NCBI GenBank assembly: GCA_903928275.1
Contig: CAIYQJ010000014.1
Coordinates: 1 to 10,256, forward strand
Length of the DNA stretch: 10,256 bases
Origin: an uncultured Chloroflexota bacterium
Lineage (GTDB): Bacteria; Chloroflexota; Limnocylindria; Limnocylindrales; CSP1-4
Reading direction: 5' to 3'
Numbering within the stretch: position 1 is the stretch's first letter; each line of letters starts with the position of its first letter. The position numbers and the translations under genes are program-made. Shown here one piece after another: positions 1 through 7,480 of this stretch. The notes under the pieces are model-generated. The model worked only from the letters and a program-made list of their open reading frames with translations. It did not search any database and was not told the DNA's origin.

Positions 1-457
1 CCGCCCACGAAGCCGACCGTCTCGCAGACGAGGTCGAACGTGGGCCGGAGACACAGGAGCATGAAGAGCAGGCCGACCACCAGCGAGCTCCGCGACGGGC
101 GTCGCCACAGGACGACCAGGCCGACGACGACGCACGCGACACCGAGCACGTACGGGGCACCGGTCATGACCAGCTGTTGCCAGGATCGGTCGACGAGTCC
201 GACGGATCTCACCCAGGCGACCGCGAAGGTGCCCTCCCAGAAGCTCGGGATGAGCTTGATGTCCACGACCCTGCCGCCGACGAGGATCGCCCCGAGGGCG
301 TGGCTCAGCTCATGGATCGGCGCATAGGTCAGGTACCACACCACGGGGATGCACACAGACACGCGATCACGATGCGCAGGGGCCACTGCCCGCGGAGATA
401 GAGCACCAGCACGGGCGTGACGATGACGAGAAGGATCTCGGAGGTGGTCAGCAACAT
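1..457 (-). pseudogene. Frameshifted N-terminal part of an HExxH-motif polytopic membrane protein (M50-like metalloprotease)
   Basis: Starting at the ATG at 457 (weak GGGGA upstream), the minus strand reads MLLTTSEILLVIVTPVLVLY..., a hydrophobic N-terminus, but this frame stops after 42 residues. From about 350 down to base 1 another frame is open without a stop and continues the protein naturally: IPVVWYLTYAPIHELSHALG, then a LVGG-IKLIPSFW segment, WQQLVMTGAPY, and two more hydrophobic stretches up to CLRPTFDLVCETVGF at the window edge. Adding one base near 351-353, in a CA-rich run (gcacacagacacg), joins both parts. The HELSH motif (bases 300-314, about residues 49-53 of the repaired protein) inside a membrane segment is the zinc-binding and catalytic signature of site-2-protease-like enzymes. 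The Asp in RPTFD may be the third metal ligand; that is inference. The break may be a true mutation or an assembly error. The C-terminus lies outside the window. Confidence 0.66.
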
Positions 458-525
458 GGCCGTCCCCTGTCACACCGGTTGAGCGACTGAGTGAGGCCAG
501 CATCGGGCAGCGACGTCCGGGTGTC

Positions 526-543
526 ATACCTCCACGGAGGTAT
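526..543. promoter_or_regulatory. Candidate operator: 8-2-8 perfect palindrome between divergent genes
   Basis: ATACCTCCACGGAGGTAT has perfect 8-bp arms around a 2-bp centre. It lies in the 174-bp space between the minus-strand membrane gene (start 457) and the plus-strand regulator (start 632), where an autoregulator or another dimeric repressor could act on both promoters. Its right arm runs into the tandem repeat at 539-561. No bound protein can be named from sequence. Confidence 0.45.
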
Positions 544-561
544 TCGCAGGGGTATTCGCAG
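539..561. repeat. Tandem 11-bp direct repeat GGTATTCGCAG, period 12
   Basis: GGTATTCGCAG occurs at 539-549 and again at 551-561, separated by one G. The first copy overlaps the right arm of the palindrome at 526-543, so the half-site GGTAT appears three times within 30 bp (once inverted, twice direct). Clustered half-sites like this are typical of binding sites for cooperative regulators, including MalT-type activators, but these do not match the enterobacterial MalT box. Confidence 0.5.
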
Positions 562-619
562 CGGCCATCGAGGCCCGCCGGACGTGCAGCCGGACGGTGG
601 AGCGAGCCAGTCCACGACC

Positions 620-625
620 TAACAT
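620..625 (+). promoter_or_regulatory. Candidate -10 element for leaderless transcription of the LuxR-type regulator
   Basis: TAACAT fits the TANNNT consensus and ends six bases before the GTG at 632. There is no Shine-Dalgarno sequence in front of that GTG, and an in-frame stop (TAA, 620-622) rules out a longer protein. A -10 box at this distance from a start codon is the hallmark of leaderless mRNAs in high-GC bacteria. No convincing -35 is seen. Confidence 0.4.
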
Positions 626-631
626 CTGGTT

Positions 632-3313
632 GTGACAGTGCCGATCCTGGCCACCAAGCTCTACATCCCGCCTTCGCGGCGAAGGGTCGTCCTCCGTCCG
701 CGACTGATCGAGCGGCTGAACGAAGGTCTCGCTGCCGGCCACAAGGTGACCCTGGTCTCGGCTCCCGCCGGCTTTGGCAAGTCGACCGTGGTCGCCGAGT
801 GGGTCGCGGGCTGCGGGCGACCGGTGGCGTGGCTCTCGCTCGATGAAGGCGACAGCGACCTCGGCCGCTTCCTGGCCTACCTGATCGCGGCGCTCCAGAC
901 CGTCGCGCCCGGGAACGGAGACGGGGTCCTGGCCGCGCTCCGATCGCCGCAACCGCCGCCACCCGAGTCGACGCTGACGGCCCTGCTCAACGATGTCGCC
1001 GGCATCCCGAGCGATCTCGTGCTCGTTCTCGACGACTACCACGTCCTCGACGCCAGGCCGGTCGACGATGCGATGGCCTTCCTCGTCGAGCACCTGCCGC
1101 CCCAGCTGCACCTGGTCATCGCCACCCGCGAGGATCCGGCCCTGCCCCTGCCGCGACTGCGCGCCCGCGGCCAGCTGACCGAGCTACGCGGCGCCGACCT
1201 CCGGTTCACTCCGTCCGAGGCCGCCGAGTTCCTCGGCCGGGTCATGAACCTCGACCTCTCCGCCGAGCAGATCACCGCGCTCGACGTCAGGACGGAGGGC
1301 TGGATCGCCGGCCTGCAGCTGGCCGCGATCTCCCTGCAGGGCCGTGCAGACGCCGCCGGCTTCATCGCATCGTTCGCCGGCAGCAACCGCTTCGTGCTCG
1401 ACTACCTGCTCGAGGAGGTCCTCCAGCGCCAGCCTGAGCACGTGCAGACCTTCCTGCTCCGCACGTCCATCCTCGATCGCCTCTGTGGCCCGCTCTGCGA
1501 CGCCGTGATGCTCGACGCCTCTGCCGCCGGCCAGGAGACGCTCGAGTACCTGGATCGGGCGAACCTGTTCCTCATCCCACTCGATACCGAGCGGCGCTGG
1601 TACCGCTACCACCACCTGTTCGCCGAACTTCTGCGGCAGCGGTTGCACCAGAGCCTCGCTTCATCAGGAGCGGATGAAGGACGGAGCATGGTCGAAGACC
1701 ACATACGTGCTAGCCAGTGGTACGAAGACAACGCCCTGGAGGTCGAAGCCTTCCACCATGCGGCGGCCGCCAACGACATCGAACGCGCCGAGCGGCTGAT
1801 CATCGGTGGGCGGATCCCCGAGCACTCACGCGCCGCTGTGATAGCCGTGTTCGAGTGGCTGGATTCGCTGCCAAGGACCGTGTTGGATGCCAGGCCCTGG
1901 TTGTGGGTGCGGTCCGCGACGGTGGCACTGAACGCGGGACGGACGACCGGTGTGGAGGAGAAACTGCGTGCGGCGGAACGGGCTTTGCAGCATGCCGATC
2001 TCGATGACGTGACCCGCGACCTGATCGGACAGATCGCCGCTGTGAGAGCCACGCTGGCGCTCGCGAACTACCAGCCCGAAGCCATGATCGACCAGGCGCA
2101 CCGCGCCATGGAGTATCTGCACCCCGACAACCTGCCCTACCGCGGTAGGGCTTTCCGGGCGCTGGGATTTGCCTACCAGCTCCAGGGGGACCGCGCCGCG
2201 GCCCACCGGGCCTATGCCGAAGCAAGAGCCATCAGACAGTCGTCCGGGAATATCAACATCACTGTGTCGGCTACGACTGGCTTGGGCAATCTCAAGGAAT
2301 CTGAGAACCAGCTCTATCAGGCGGCCGAAACCTATCAATGCTCGTTGCGACTACTTGGTGATCAGGCATCTTCGAATGCTGATCAGGAGTTCATCGGCCT
2401 GGCTCGCATCTTCTATGAATGGAACGACCTGGATGCCGCTGAACAGTACGGACAGCAGAGCCTTCAACTAGCGCGGCAGTACGATCCCGCGGTTGATCGG
2501 TTCGTCTTCTGTGAAGTGCTCCTGGCTCGCCTGAAACTGGCTCGGGGAGACGTGGCCGGCGCGGCCGCCATGTTGGCGGAGACCGAGCAGTCTGTGCGCG
2601 AGAACCGCTTCGTCCATCGCATGCCTGAGGTCGCTGCCGCCCAGGTGCTGACGTTGCTGCAGCAGGGCGATCTGGCGGGTGCCGCTCACCTGGCTCAGGC
2701 GCACGATCTTCCCCTCGCCCGGGCTCGGGTCCACCTCGCCCAGGGTGATCCCTCGGCAGCACTGGCGGTGCTGGAGCCATATCGCCAGCGGGTGGAGGAA
2801 CGGGCCTTGGCGGATGAGCAGCTGAGGACCTTGATCCTGCAGGCCGTCGCCTTCGATGTCCTTGGCGAGCGGAGCAGGGCCGTGGAGCTGCTCGATGCTG
2901 CGTTCGCGTCGGCCGAGCCGGGCGGTTTCATCCGCGTCTTCGTCGACGAAGGTGCGCCGATGGCTCGCCTGCTCCGCGAGGCGTCGTCTCGAGGGGTGCG
3001 TCCGGAGTACGTGCGGCGGTTGCTGGCGGCGTTTCCCGTGGAGGACGGCGAACGGGCCGCATCACCCGCGACGAGAGCCTTCGGAAGCCGTCTCGCCGAA
3101 CCCCTCAGCGGGCGCGAGCTCGAAGTGCTCGTTCTCATCGCCAGGGGGCTGACCAACCAGGAGATCGCGCTCAGGTTGTACCTGTCCCTGCACACGGTGA
3201 AGGCACACGCCCGCAGCATCTACGCCAAGCTCGGCGCCAGCAGCCGCACGCAGGCGGTCGCCAGCGGACGAGCCCTGGGCTACCTGTCCGAGGACCGCCG
3301 ACCCGACGCCTAG
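632..3313 (+). CDS. MalT-like LuxR-family transcriptional regulator with STAND ATPase and TPR region
   Basis: This 893-residue protein opens with ATKLYIPPSRRRVVLRPRL, typical of large MalT/LAL-type regulators. Walker A is APAGFGKST (residues 44-52) and the Walker B-like stretch is LVLVLDD (129-135). A winged-helix/arm region (HHLFAELLRQRL, about 330-340) is followed by a long helical, TPR-like region (about 400-790). The C-terminal LuxR helix-turn-helix begins at PLSGRELEVL (824) and contains LTNQEIALRLYLSLHTVKAH and KLGASSRTQAV. Such proteins bind an inducer and ATP, oligomerise and activate transcription. The inducer is unknown. The GTG start at 632 is bounded by a stop 9 bp upstream; GTG at 638 is an alternative. 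Bases of about 2220-2430 are visibly less GC-rich than the rest. It precedes a co-directional operon by 286 bp and is its obvious candidate regulator, which is inference. Confidence 0.93.
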   Translation: MTVPILATKLYIPPSRRRVVLRPRLIERLNEGLAAGHKVTLVSAPAGFGKSTVVAEWVAGCGRPVAWLSLDEGDSDLGRFLAYLIAALQTVAPGNGDGVLAALRSPQPPPPESTLTALLNDVAGIPSDLVLVLDDYHVLDARPVDDAMAFLVEHLPPQLHLVIATREDPALPLPRLRARGQLTELRGADLRFTPSEAAEFLGRVMNLDLSAEQITALDVRTEGWIAGLQLAAISLQGRADAAGFIASFAGSNRFVLDYLLEEVLQRQPEHVQTFLLRTSILDRLCGPLCDAVMLDASAAGQETLEYLDRANLFLIPLDTERRWYRYHHLFAELLRQRLHQSLASSGADEGRSMVEDHIRASQWYEDNALEVEAFHHAAAANDIERAERLIIGGRIPEHSRAAVIAVFEWLDSLPRTVLDARPWLWVRSATVALNAGRTTGVEEKLRAAERALQHADLDDVTRDLIGQIAAVRATLALANYQPEAMIDQAHRAMEYLHPDNLPYRGRAFRALGFAYQLQGDRAAAHRAYAEARAIRQSSGNINITVSATTGLGNLKESENQLYQAAETYQCSLRLLGDQASSNADQEFIGLARIFYEWNDLDAAEQYGQQSLQLARQYDPAVDRFVFCEVLLARLKLARGDVAGAAAMLAETEQSVRENRFVHRMPEVAAAQVLTLLQQGDLAGAAHLAQAHDLPLARARVHLAQGDPSAALAVLEPYRQRVEERALADEQLRTLILQAVAFDVLGERSRAVELLDAAFASAEPGGFIRVFVDEGAPMARLLREASSRGVRPEYVRRLLAAFPVEDGERAASPATRAFGSRLAEPLSGRELEVLVLIARGLTNQEIALRLYLSLHTVKAHARSIYAKLGASSRTQAVASGRALGYLSEDRRPDA

Positions 3314-3599
3314 GCGAGGTTGCCAACGGGCGAGCCGGAGACGCCTGAGAGCGACGGTCCGGGCCCGCGCCACGACGGTGAGCGCGGCCGATCGCGAGCT
3401 TCGTGGGTTCGTCCACGCCCCCTGTATCTGGGTGCCCACACGGCTGCCGCCCTCCAGGACGCCCGCGATCGGTCCCCCGATTAGTCCTCCGGATACCTCT
3501 TGGGATCGATGACGCTCATCCCACTGCGGGACGACGCTGCCCGTGCAGACCACCGATTGGTGGCTGGTGATGATCGGGTGCGGCGGGCAGGAGGACACG
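3314..3599. other. Intergenic region upstream of the ABC/DUF4386 operon
   Basis: No convincing gene is seen in these 286 bp. The regulator's stop sits in a short palindrome (CGCCTAGGCG) without a T-run, so no clear terminator. A small inverted repeat CCACC-GATT-GGTGG (3550-3563) lies about 26 bp before the strong ribosome-binding site AGGAGG (3589-3594) and is a weak operator candidate. The operon promoter must lie here or within the regulator's end, but no clear -35/-10 pair stands out. Confidence 0.4.
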
Positions 3600-3695
3600 A
3601 TGAGGGCGATCGCCCAGGACAGGTACGGCGCGACGGATGCGCTCGGCGTCGAGACATGGCCGGCTCCAGGCCGGCGAGATCGGAGTGAACGATGA
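3600..3695 (+). pseudogene. N-terminal remnant of a zinc-type alcohol dehydrogenase/quinone reductase (MDR family)
   Basis: A 31-codon ORF begins with ATG behind a perfect AGGAGG (3589-3594, 5-nt spacing). Its first 24 residues, MRAIAQDRYGATDALG then VETWPAPG, follow the conserved N-terminus of MDR-family NAD(P)-dependent alcohol dehydrogenases/quinone oxidoreductases (M-K/R-A-I-x-Q-D-R-Y-G...D-x-L...P-x-P-G). After PAPG the reading becomes RRDRSER and stops, so about 300 residues including the whole Rossmann domain are missing. The stop overlaps the next gene's ATG as ATGA (3692-3695). The relic may therefore serve as a translated leader that delivers ribosomes to the membrane-protein gene. 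A chance ORF is the alternative, but the family match plus the ribosome-binding site make that less likely. Confidence 0.55.
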
Positions 3696-4399
3696 GGGCC
3701 ATCGCTCGGACCTTGGCCGGTCAGCAGAAGGCAAGCGGCCTGGCCGCGCTGTACCTCGCTGCTGCGTACCTGCTGGCGATCCCCTTCTTCCTCGTCGTGG
3801 TCGACTACATGAGCGTGACCGACCCAGCCGCGAAGGTCGCGCTCCTGGTGGCCGACCACGGCAGCGTGCAGCTGATGGAGCTCATCACCTACGTGTTCTT
3901 CGGCCTCGCGCTGGCGGTCCTTGTGCTCGCGTTGCACGAGCGGCTGGCCTCCGGCGCCCAGTCCCTGATGCGCTATGCGACCGTGGTCGGCCTTCTGTGG
4001 GCGTTCGCTCTCGTCGCGAGCGGCCTGATCTTCAACGCCGGCCTGGGCGCCGTCGTCTCTCTCCATCCCTCGAACCCGGGCCAGGCCGTCTCCGTCTGGC
4101 AGGCGATCGAGCCGGTGGAACAGGGCCTCAGCAGCGCCGACGGCGAGATCCTCGGCGGGCTGTGGGTCCTGCTCGTCAGCATCGTGGGCCTCCGCACGAG
4201 TGGGCTCTCCAGGCCGCTCTGCTGGCTGGGACTGGGGGTCGGCACGGTCGGGGTCCTCTCGGTGATCCCGCCGCTGCACGACGCGGCCCTGGTCTTCGGG
4301 CTGCTGCAGATCGGGTGGTTCGCGTGGCTCGGGATCGCCCTGCTGCGCCCGACCGAGCGCGCGGAGCTGCCGCTTGCCATCAAGGGGAGTTTCGCATGA
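3692..4399 (+). CDS. Six-TM membrane protein, DUF4386-like
   Basis: This 235-residue protein has about six hydrophobic segments (roughly 16-39, 62-81, 95-118, 152-168, 176-194, 200-219), consistent with a polytopic inner-membrane protein. Length, spacing of segments, the opening QQKASGLAALYLAAAYLLAI and the GEILGGLW motif resemble DUF4386-related proteins that often lie beside MDR oxidoreductases; the assignment is by resemblance, and function is unknown. The ATG at 3692 overlaps the preceding remnant's stop, with GGAG just upstream. The gene's own stop overlaps the ABC permease start (ATGA, 4396-4399), so translation of the two is probably coupled. That makes it a plausible accessory to the transporter. 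Confidence 0.8.
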   Translation: MRAIARTLAGQQKASGLAALYLAAAYLLAIPFFLVVVDYMSVTDPAAKVALLVADHGSVQLMELITYVFFGLALAVLVLALHERLASGAQSLMRYATVVGLLWAFALVASGLIFNAGLGAVVSLHPSNPGQAVSVWQAIEPVEQGLSSADGEILGGLWVLLVSIVGLRTSGLSRPLCWLGLGVGTVGVLSVIPPLHDAALVFGLLQIGWFAWLGIALLRPTERAELPLAIKGSFA

Positions 4400-5562
4400 G
4401 CCTGCTTCGCAACCTCGCCCGACGGCGGCTTCGGACCGCCCTGACCGTCACCGGCATCACGATCGGCATCTGGGCCCTCGTCGTCTTCGGCTCGATGGCC
4501 AACAAGATCAGTGCGATCGTCGCCATCGGCAGCGACTACTACGCGGGCAAGATCGTCGTCACCGACAAGTCCGGTGGGCTGGACGGAGACAGCCCCATGG
4601 CGATCGCCCTGGTCGACGACATCGCGGCGATCGGCGGGGTGGCTGCCGCCGTTCCGGGCGTCAGCACCCTGCTCGATCCCGCGTCGAACAGCGGGATCAG
4701 CATGCCCGACATGGTCGTCGGAGCCCTGCCCGGCGCGGATCACGGCAAGAACATGTATGACGCCCGGGTCGCCCAGGGCCGCGCGCTCACCGCCGAAGAT
4801 GCCGACTCCCTCGTGGCCGTCCTCGGCTCCGACCTCGCCCGCAAGCTCGGCAAGGGCGTCGGGGACACGGTCGAGATCCGGGGCATGGCTTTCGAAGTCG
4901 TCGGGATCCTCGAGCCCACCCTGACCGCGCCGGACACGACCGCGATCGTGCCGCTCGCGGCGGCACAGGCCATCTACCTCGGGGACCTGCCACCGGTCGT
5001 CCGCGAGAACGTGCGGGCGGACCAGCTCGCGACCGACATCACGGTCTATCCCGACGCGGGAACCGACGTCGAAGCCCTCGCCGCACGGATCGAGGCCGCC
5101 ATCCCGAACGCGTCGGCGATGACCGGCGCCGAGTTCGATGGCGTCGTGGGCTCGTCGGTCGCGATCTTCAACGCGATCATCGTCGGCGTGGCCCTGATCA
5201 GCCTGATCGTCGGCGGCCTGTCGGTGATCAACACGATGGCCATGTCGGTCGCCGAGCGGACCCGGGAGATCGGGATCAAGCGCGCGATCGGCGGCTCGCG
5301 GGCGCGTGTGATCCGCGAGCTCGTGAGCGAGGCTGGGTTGATCGGCCTGCTCGGCGGCCTGCTCGGACTGGGCCTCGGCGCGGTGGTCGTGTACCTCGCC
5401 AACGAGGCCGGCCGGGGCTCGGGGATGGCCCTCTTCCTGCTCACTCCCCAGACGGCGATCTTCGCCGTCCTCTTCTCGACCATCCTCGGCGTGGTCGCCG
5501 GGATCATCCCCGCCTGGAGCGCGGCGCGCCTCGACCCGGTCGCGGCCCTGCGCTACGAATAG
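4396..5562 (+). CDS. ABC transporter permease, MacB/FtsX family
   Basis: The 388-residue protein has the MacB/FtsX layout. The N-terminal cytoplasmic start SLLRNLARRRLRTALTVTGI leads into TM1 (about 13-32), an extracytoplasmic MacB-core-like domain follows (about 40-250), then three TM helices (about 255-283, 313-337, 353-375). The coupling helix ERTREIGIKRAIGGSR (287-302) and the end SAARLDPVAALRYE are classic for FtsX-like permeases. Such permeases form homodimers with a LolD/MacB-type ATPase and export or extract substrates by mechanotransmission instead of a transmembrane channel. The ATG at 4396 has AGGGGAG 8 bp upstream and overlaps the preceding stop; the same frame stays open further upstream, but that extension is a shadow over the previous gene. 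The cognate ATPase starts 11 bp after the stop. Substrate unknown. Confidence 0.93.
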   Translation: MSLLRNLARRRLRTALTVTGITIGIWALVVFGSMANKISAIVAIGSDYYAGKIVVTDKSGGLDGDSPMAIALVDDIAAIGGVAAAVPGVSTLLDPASNSGISMPDMVVGALPGADHGKNMYDARVAQGRALTAEDADSLVAVLGSDLARKLGKGVGDTVEIRGMAFEVVGILEPTLTAPDTTAIVPLAAAQAIYLGDLPPVVRENVRADQLATDITVYPDAGTDVEALAARIEAAIPNASAMTGAEFDGVVGSSVAIFNAIIVGVALISLIVGGLSVINTMAMSVAERTREIGIKRAIGGSRARVIRELVSEAGLIGLLGGLLGLGLGAVVVYLANEAGRGSGMALFLLTPQTAIFAVLFSTILGVVAGIIPAWSAARLDPVAALRYE

Positions 5563-5573
5563 GAGCGACGGAC

Positions 5574-6314
5574 ATGGCAGTCATCGAAGGGCGCAACCTG
5601 CGCAAGACCTACACGCTCAGCCGCAGGAACGAGGTCCGGGCCCTGCGCGGGGTGGACGTCTCGATCGAGGCCGGCGAGCTGGTCGCCATCATGGGCCCGT
5701 CCGGATCGGGGAAGAGCACCCTGATGCACCTGATCGGGCTGCTCCACAGCCCCGACCAGGACCACGGCCCGGCGCCGGAGCTCTCGTTGGGCGGTCGCGA
5801 CGCGACGCGCATGTCGGACGGCGCGCGGACTCGGATCCGGGCCCGGGAGATGGGCTTCGTGTTCCAGCAGTTCAACCTCGTCCCGACGCTGACCGCGGTC
5901 GAGAACGTCATGCTCGCAGGCGAATACGCGGGTCTCGGCCGCCGCCAGGCACGCGAGCGGGCGATCGCGCGGCTCACCACTGTCGGACTGGCCGAGCGCG
6001 CGACGCACCGTCCGTCCGAGCTGTCCGGTGGCGAGCAGCAGCGCGTAGCGATCGCCCGGGCGCTCGTCAACGACCCGGCGCTCGTCCTGGCCGACGAGCC
6101 GACCGGCAACCTCGACTCCCACCGGTCCGCGGAGCTCCTCGGGCTGATCCGGAAGCTCAACCGCGAGCATGGCCAGACGTTCGTGCTCGTCACCCACGAC
6201 GCGGAGGTCGGGGCGGCCTGCGACCGGATCATCCGGATGCGTGACGGCCTCGTCCAGGCCATGGAGCTGGTCAGGGAGCCCACGCCGGACGACGTCGGCG
6301 AGGCCGCGGCGTGA
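5574..6314 (+). CDS. ABC transporter ATP-binding protein, LolD/MacB family
   Basis: All ABC ATPase motifs are present in this 246-residue protein: Walker A GPSGSGKST (41-49), Q-loop Gln98 in FVFQQFN, signature LSGGEQQR (150-157), Walker B ALVLADEPTGNLD (169-181) with catalytic Glu175, and the H-loop His in VTHD (208). LADEPTGNLD is characteristic of the LolD/MacB/FtsE branch that pairs with FtsX-like permeases. The insertion HSPDQDHGPAPEL (58-70) between Walker A and the Q-loop is somewhat longer than in LolD. The ATG follows AGGAG by 8 bp and the permease stop by 11 bp, so the two form the transporter. It should hydrolyse ATP at the inner membrane face. Confidence 0.95.
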   Translation: MAVIEGRNLRKTYTLSRRNEVRALRGVDVSIEAGELVAIMGPSGSGKSTLMHLIGLLHSPDQDHGPAPELSLGGRDATRMSDGARTRIRAREMGFVFQQFNLVPTLTAVENVMLAGEYAGLGRRQARERAIARLTTVGLAERATHRPSELSGGEQQRVAIARALVNDPALVLADEPTGNLDSHRSAELLGLIRKLNREHGQTFVLVTHDAEVGAACDRIIRMRDGLVQAMELVREPTPDDVGEAAA

Positions 6315-6353
6315 CCGGCGGCATGCGCCTGCGCCCCCGATCGGAGTCGTGCG

Positions 6354-6731
6354 ATGAGCGGCCGTGACGCGCACGGAGCGATCTCCCACGAGCTCGACCC
6401 ACACGCCGATCCGGGTCGGCCGATGGCATACCAGGTCCGGATCACCGGCCAGCTCGACTCGCGATGGGCGGACTGGTTCGAGGGCATGACGATCACGCTC
6501 GACGGCGGCGACACGCTCATCACGGGGCCGGTGGTCGACCAGGCGGCGCTGCACGGCCTGCTCAAGCGGGTCCGTGATCTCGGTCTGCCGCTGGTCTCGG
6601 TCGGTCCCGTCGAACCCGACCTCCCGTCGACGCTCGGCACAGGCCAGGCACGTGCGTCAGATACGAGGTCGAACGTTGGCTGGGGCGGACCATTCACGCC
6701 GAAGTCAACGCGGAAGGGAGATGGAGAGTGA
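6354..6731 (+). CDS. Small conserved soluble protein of unknown function
   Basis: This is a 125-residue protein without signal peptide or membrane segment. The core (about 25-88) reads YQVRITGQLDSRWADWFEGM, then a TLDGGDTLITGPVVDQAALH stretch and a GLLKRVRDLGLPLVSVGPVEP end. I recognise it as a small family often found next to DUF4386 or MalT-like regulator genes in Chloroflexota and actinobacteria, but no function is known to me. The ATG at 6354 has GGAG 7 bp upstream; ATG 6423 (MAYQVRI) would start at the conserved core. The tail beyond residue about 90, rich in Thr, Ser, Arg and Gly, looks non-conserved and may be read-through into what was once intergenic DNA. The stop overlaps the next GTG (GTGA, 6728-6731). 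Confidence 0.75.
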   Translation: MSGRDAHGAISHELDPHADPGRPMAYQVRITGQLDSRWADWFEGMTITLDGGDTLITGPVVDQAALHGLLKRVRDLGLPLVSVGPVEPDLPSTLGTGQARASDTRSNVGWGGPFTPKSTRKGDGE

Positions 6732-7480
6732 ATAGCATCGCCGGTCACATGACGCTGGACAAGGTGGCCAGGATCACGGGCGGCCTCTATCTCGCATACA
6801 TCGTGGCTTCGGTGCTTGCCACGGCGCTGGGGCAGATCGGGCTCGGCACGGCGCCGCAGGTCTACCAGGCGATCGTCACGAACGAGGGATCGTTCCGCCT
6901 GGGTCTTGTCATCGCGCTGATCTCGGGGTTCCTCTTTCTGATGGTCGCCTGGGGTCTCTTCGTCATCCTGCGACCGGTCAGCGGGAACCTGGCGCTGCTC
7001 TTCCTGCTGCTCAACGCCGTCGGTGTCGCCATCCAGGGCGCCAGCATGCTGGGGCTGGTCTCCGCACTGCTGCAGGGTGACGCCTCCAGCCACATGCAGT
7101 CCTACTCGGCGGCGCAGCTCGAGGGGCTGGCGTACCTGTCCATCAACGTCTACAAGGCAGGCTTCGTCACGGCGCAGCTGTTCTTCGCCACGTGGCTGTT
7201 CCCGCTCGGTTGTCTCGTCTACAAGTCCGGGATCCTTCCCCGGGCCCTGGGCGTCCTGCTCGTGCTCGACGGGATCGCCGTCCTGGTCTGGTTCCTCCAG
7301 GCGCTGCTGCTGCCGGACTACCCCGCGATCCACACCCCCGGGCTCGTCGTGAGCTTCGTCGCCGAGGTCGGGCTGGGCCTGTGGCTCCTCGTCAAGGGCG
7401 TGAAGGTCGAAGACGCCGAGGCGGGCCGGCCGCTGGAGCAGCGGCTCGCGGGTCCGCAGGTCGAGGGGACTCGGACGTGA
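6728..7480 (+). CDS. DUF4386 family membrane protein
   Basis: The 250-residue protein matches the DUF4386 pattern. It starts with ARITGGLYLAYIVASVLA (TM1, about 14-36), has SFRLGLVIALISGFLFLMVA (TM2, 55-80), a third segment (88-115), an FVTAQLFFATWLFPLGCLVY segment (146-165), ILPRALGVLLVLDGIAVLVW (169-195) and a last helix (204-224) before a charged cytoplasmic tail. Function is unknown; these proteins often sit next to MDR oxidoreductases or LuxR-type regulators. The GTG at 6728 overlaps the preceding stop and has GGGAG 8 bp upstream; ATG 6749 is an alternative. The stop overlaps the GTG of the following MDR pseudogene (GTGA, 7477-7480). Confidence 0.9.
   Translation: MNSIAGHMTLDKVARITGGLYLAYIVASVLATALGQIGLGTAPQVYQAIVTNEGSFRLGLVIALISGFLFLMVAWGLFVILRPVSGNLALLFLLLNAVGVAIQGASMLGLVSALLQGDASSHMQSYSAAQLEGLAYLSINVYKAGFVTAQLFFATWLFPLGCLVYKSGILPRALGVLLVLDGIAVLVWFLQALLLPDYPAIHTPGLVVSFVAEVGLGLWLLVKGVKVEDAEAGRPLEQRLAGPQVEGTRT

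Noticed and set aside
28..41. 14-bp sequence ACGAGGTCGAACGT shared with 6663-6676
   Set aside because: One is inside the protease-like gene, the other inside the small-protein gene tail. A GC-rich 14-mer shared once in 10 kb can be chance, and there is no flanking similarity pattern.
524..1111. Minus-strand open frame of 195 codons opposite the regulator's start
   Set aside because: It covers the regulator's Walker A region in antisense, has no motif or ribosome-binding site, and charged low-complexity content.
3550..3563. CCACC-GATT-GGTGG as an operator
   Set aside because: Arms of only 5 bp, no promoter elements at useful spacing, and no second copy upstream of the regulator.
3481..3702. 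Minus-strand open frame ending in MSVIDPKRYPED
   Set aside because: The last twelve residues look protein-like, but the rest is Arg/Ser/Pro-rich shadow opposite the MDR relic. No family or ribosome-binding site could be named.
3062..4279. Minus-strand open frame of 405 codons
   Set aside because: It is antisense to the LuxR HTH end and the six-TM gene. The product has low-complexity Arg/Asp/Gln content and no recognisable motif.
3637..4395. Upstream extension of the ABC permease frame, giving 641 residues
   Set aside because: The extension is a frame-shifted shadow of the six-TM gene. The true start at 4396 has AGGGGAG and a family-typical N-terminus.
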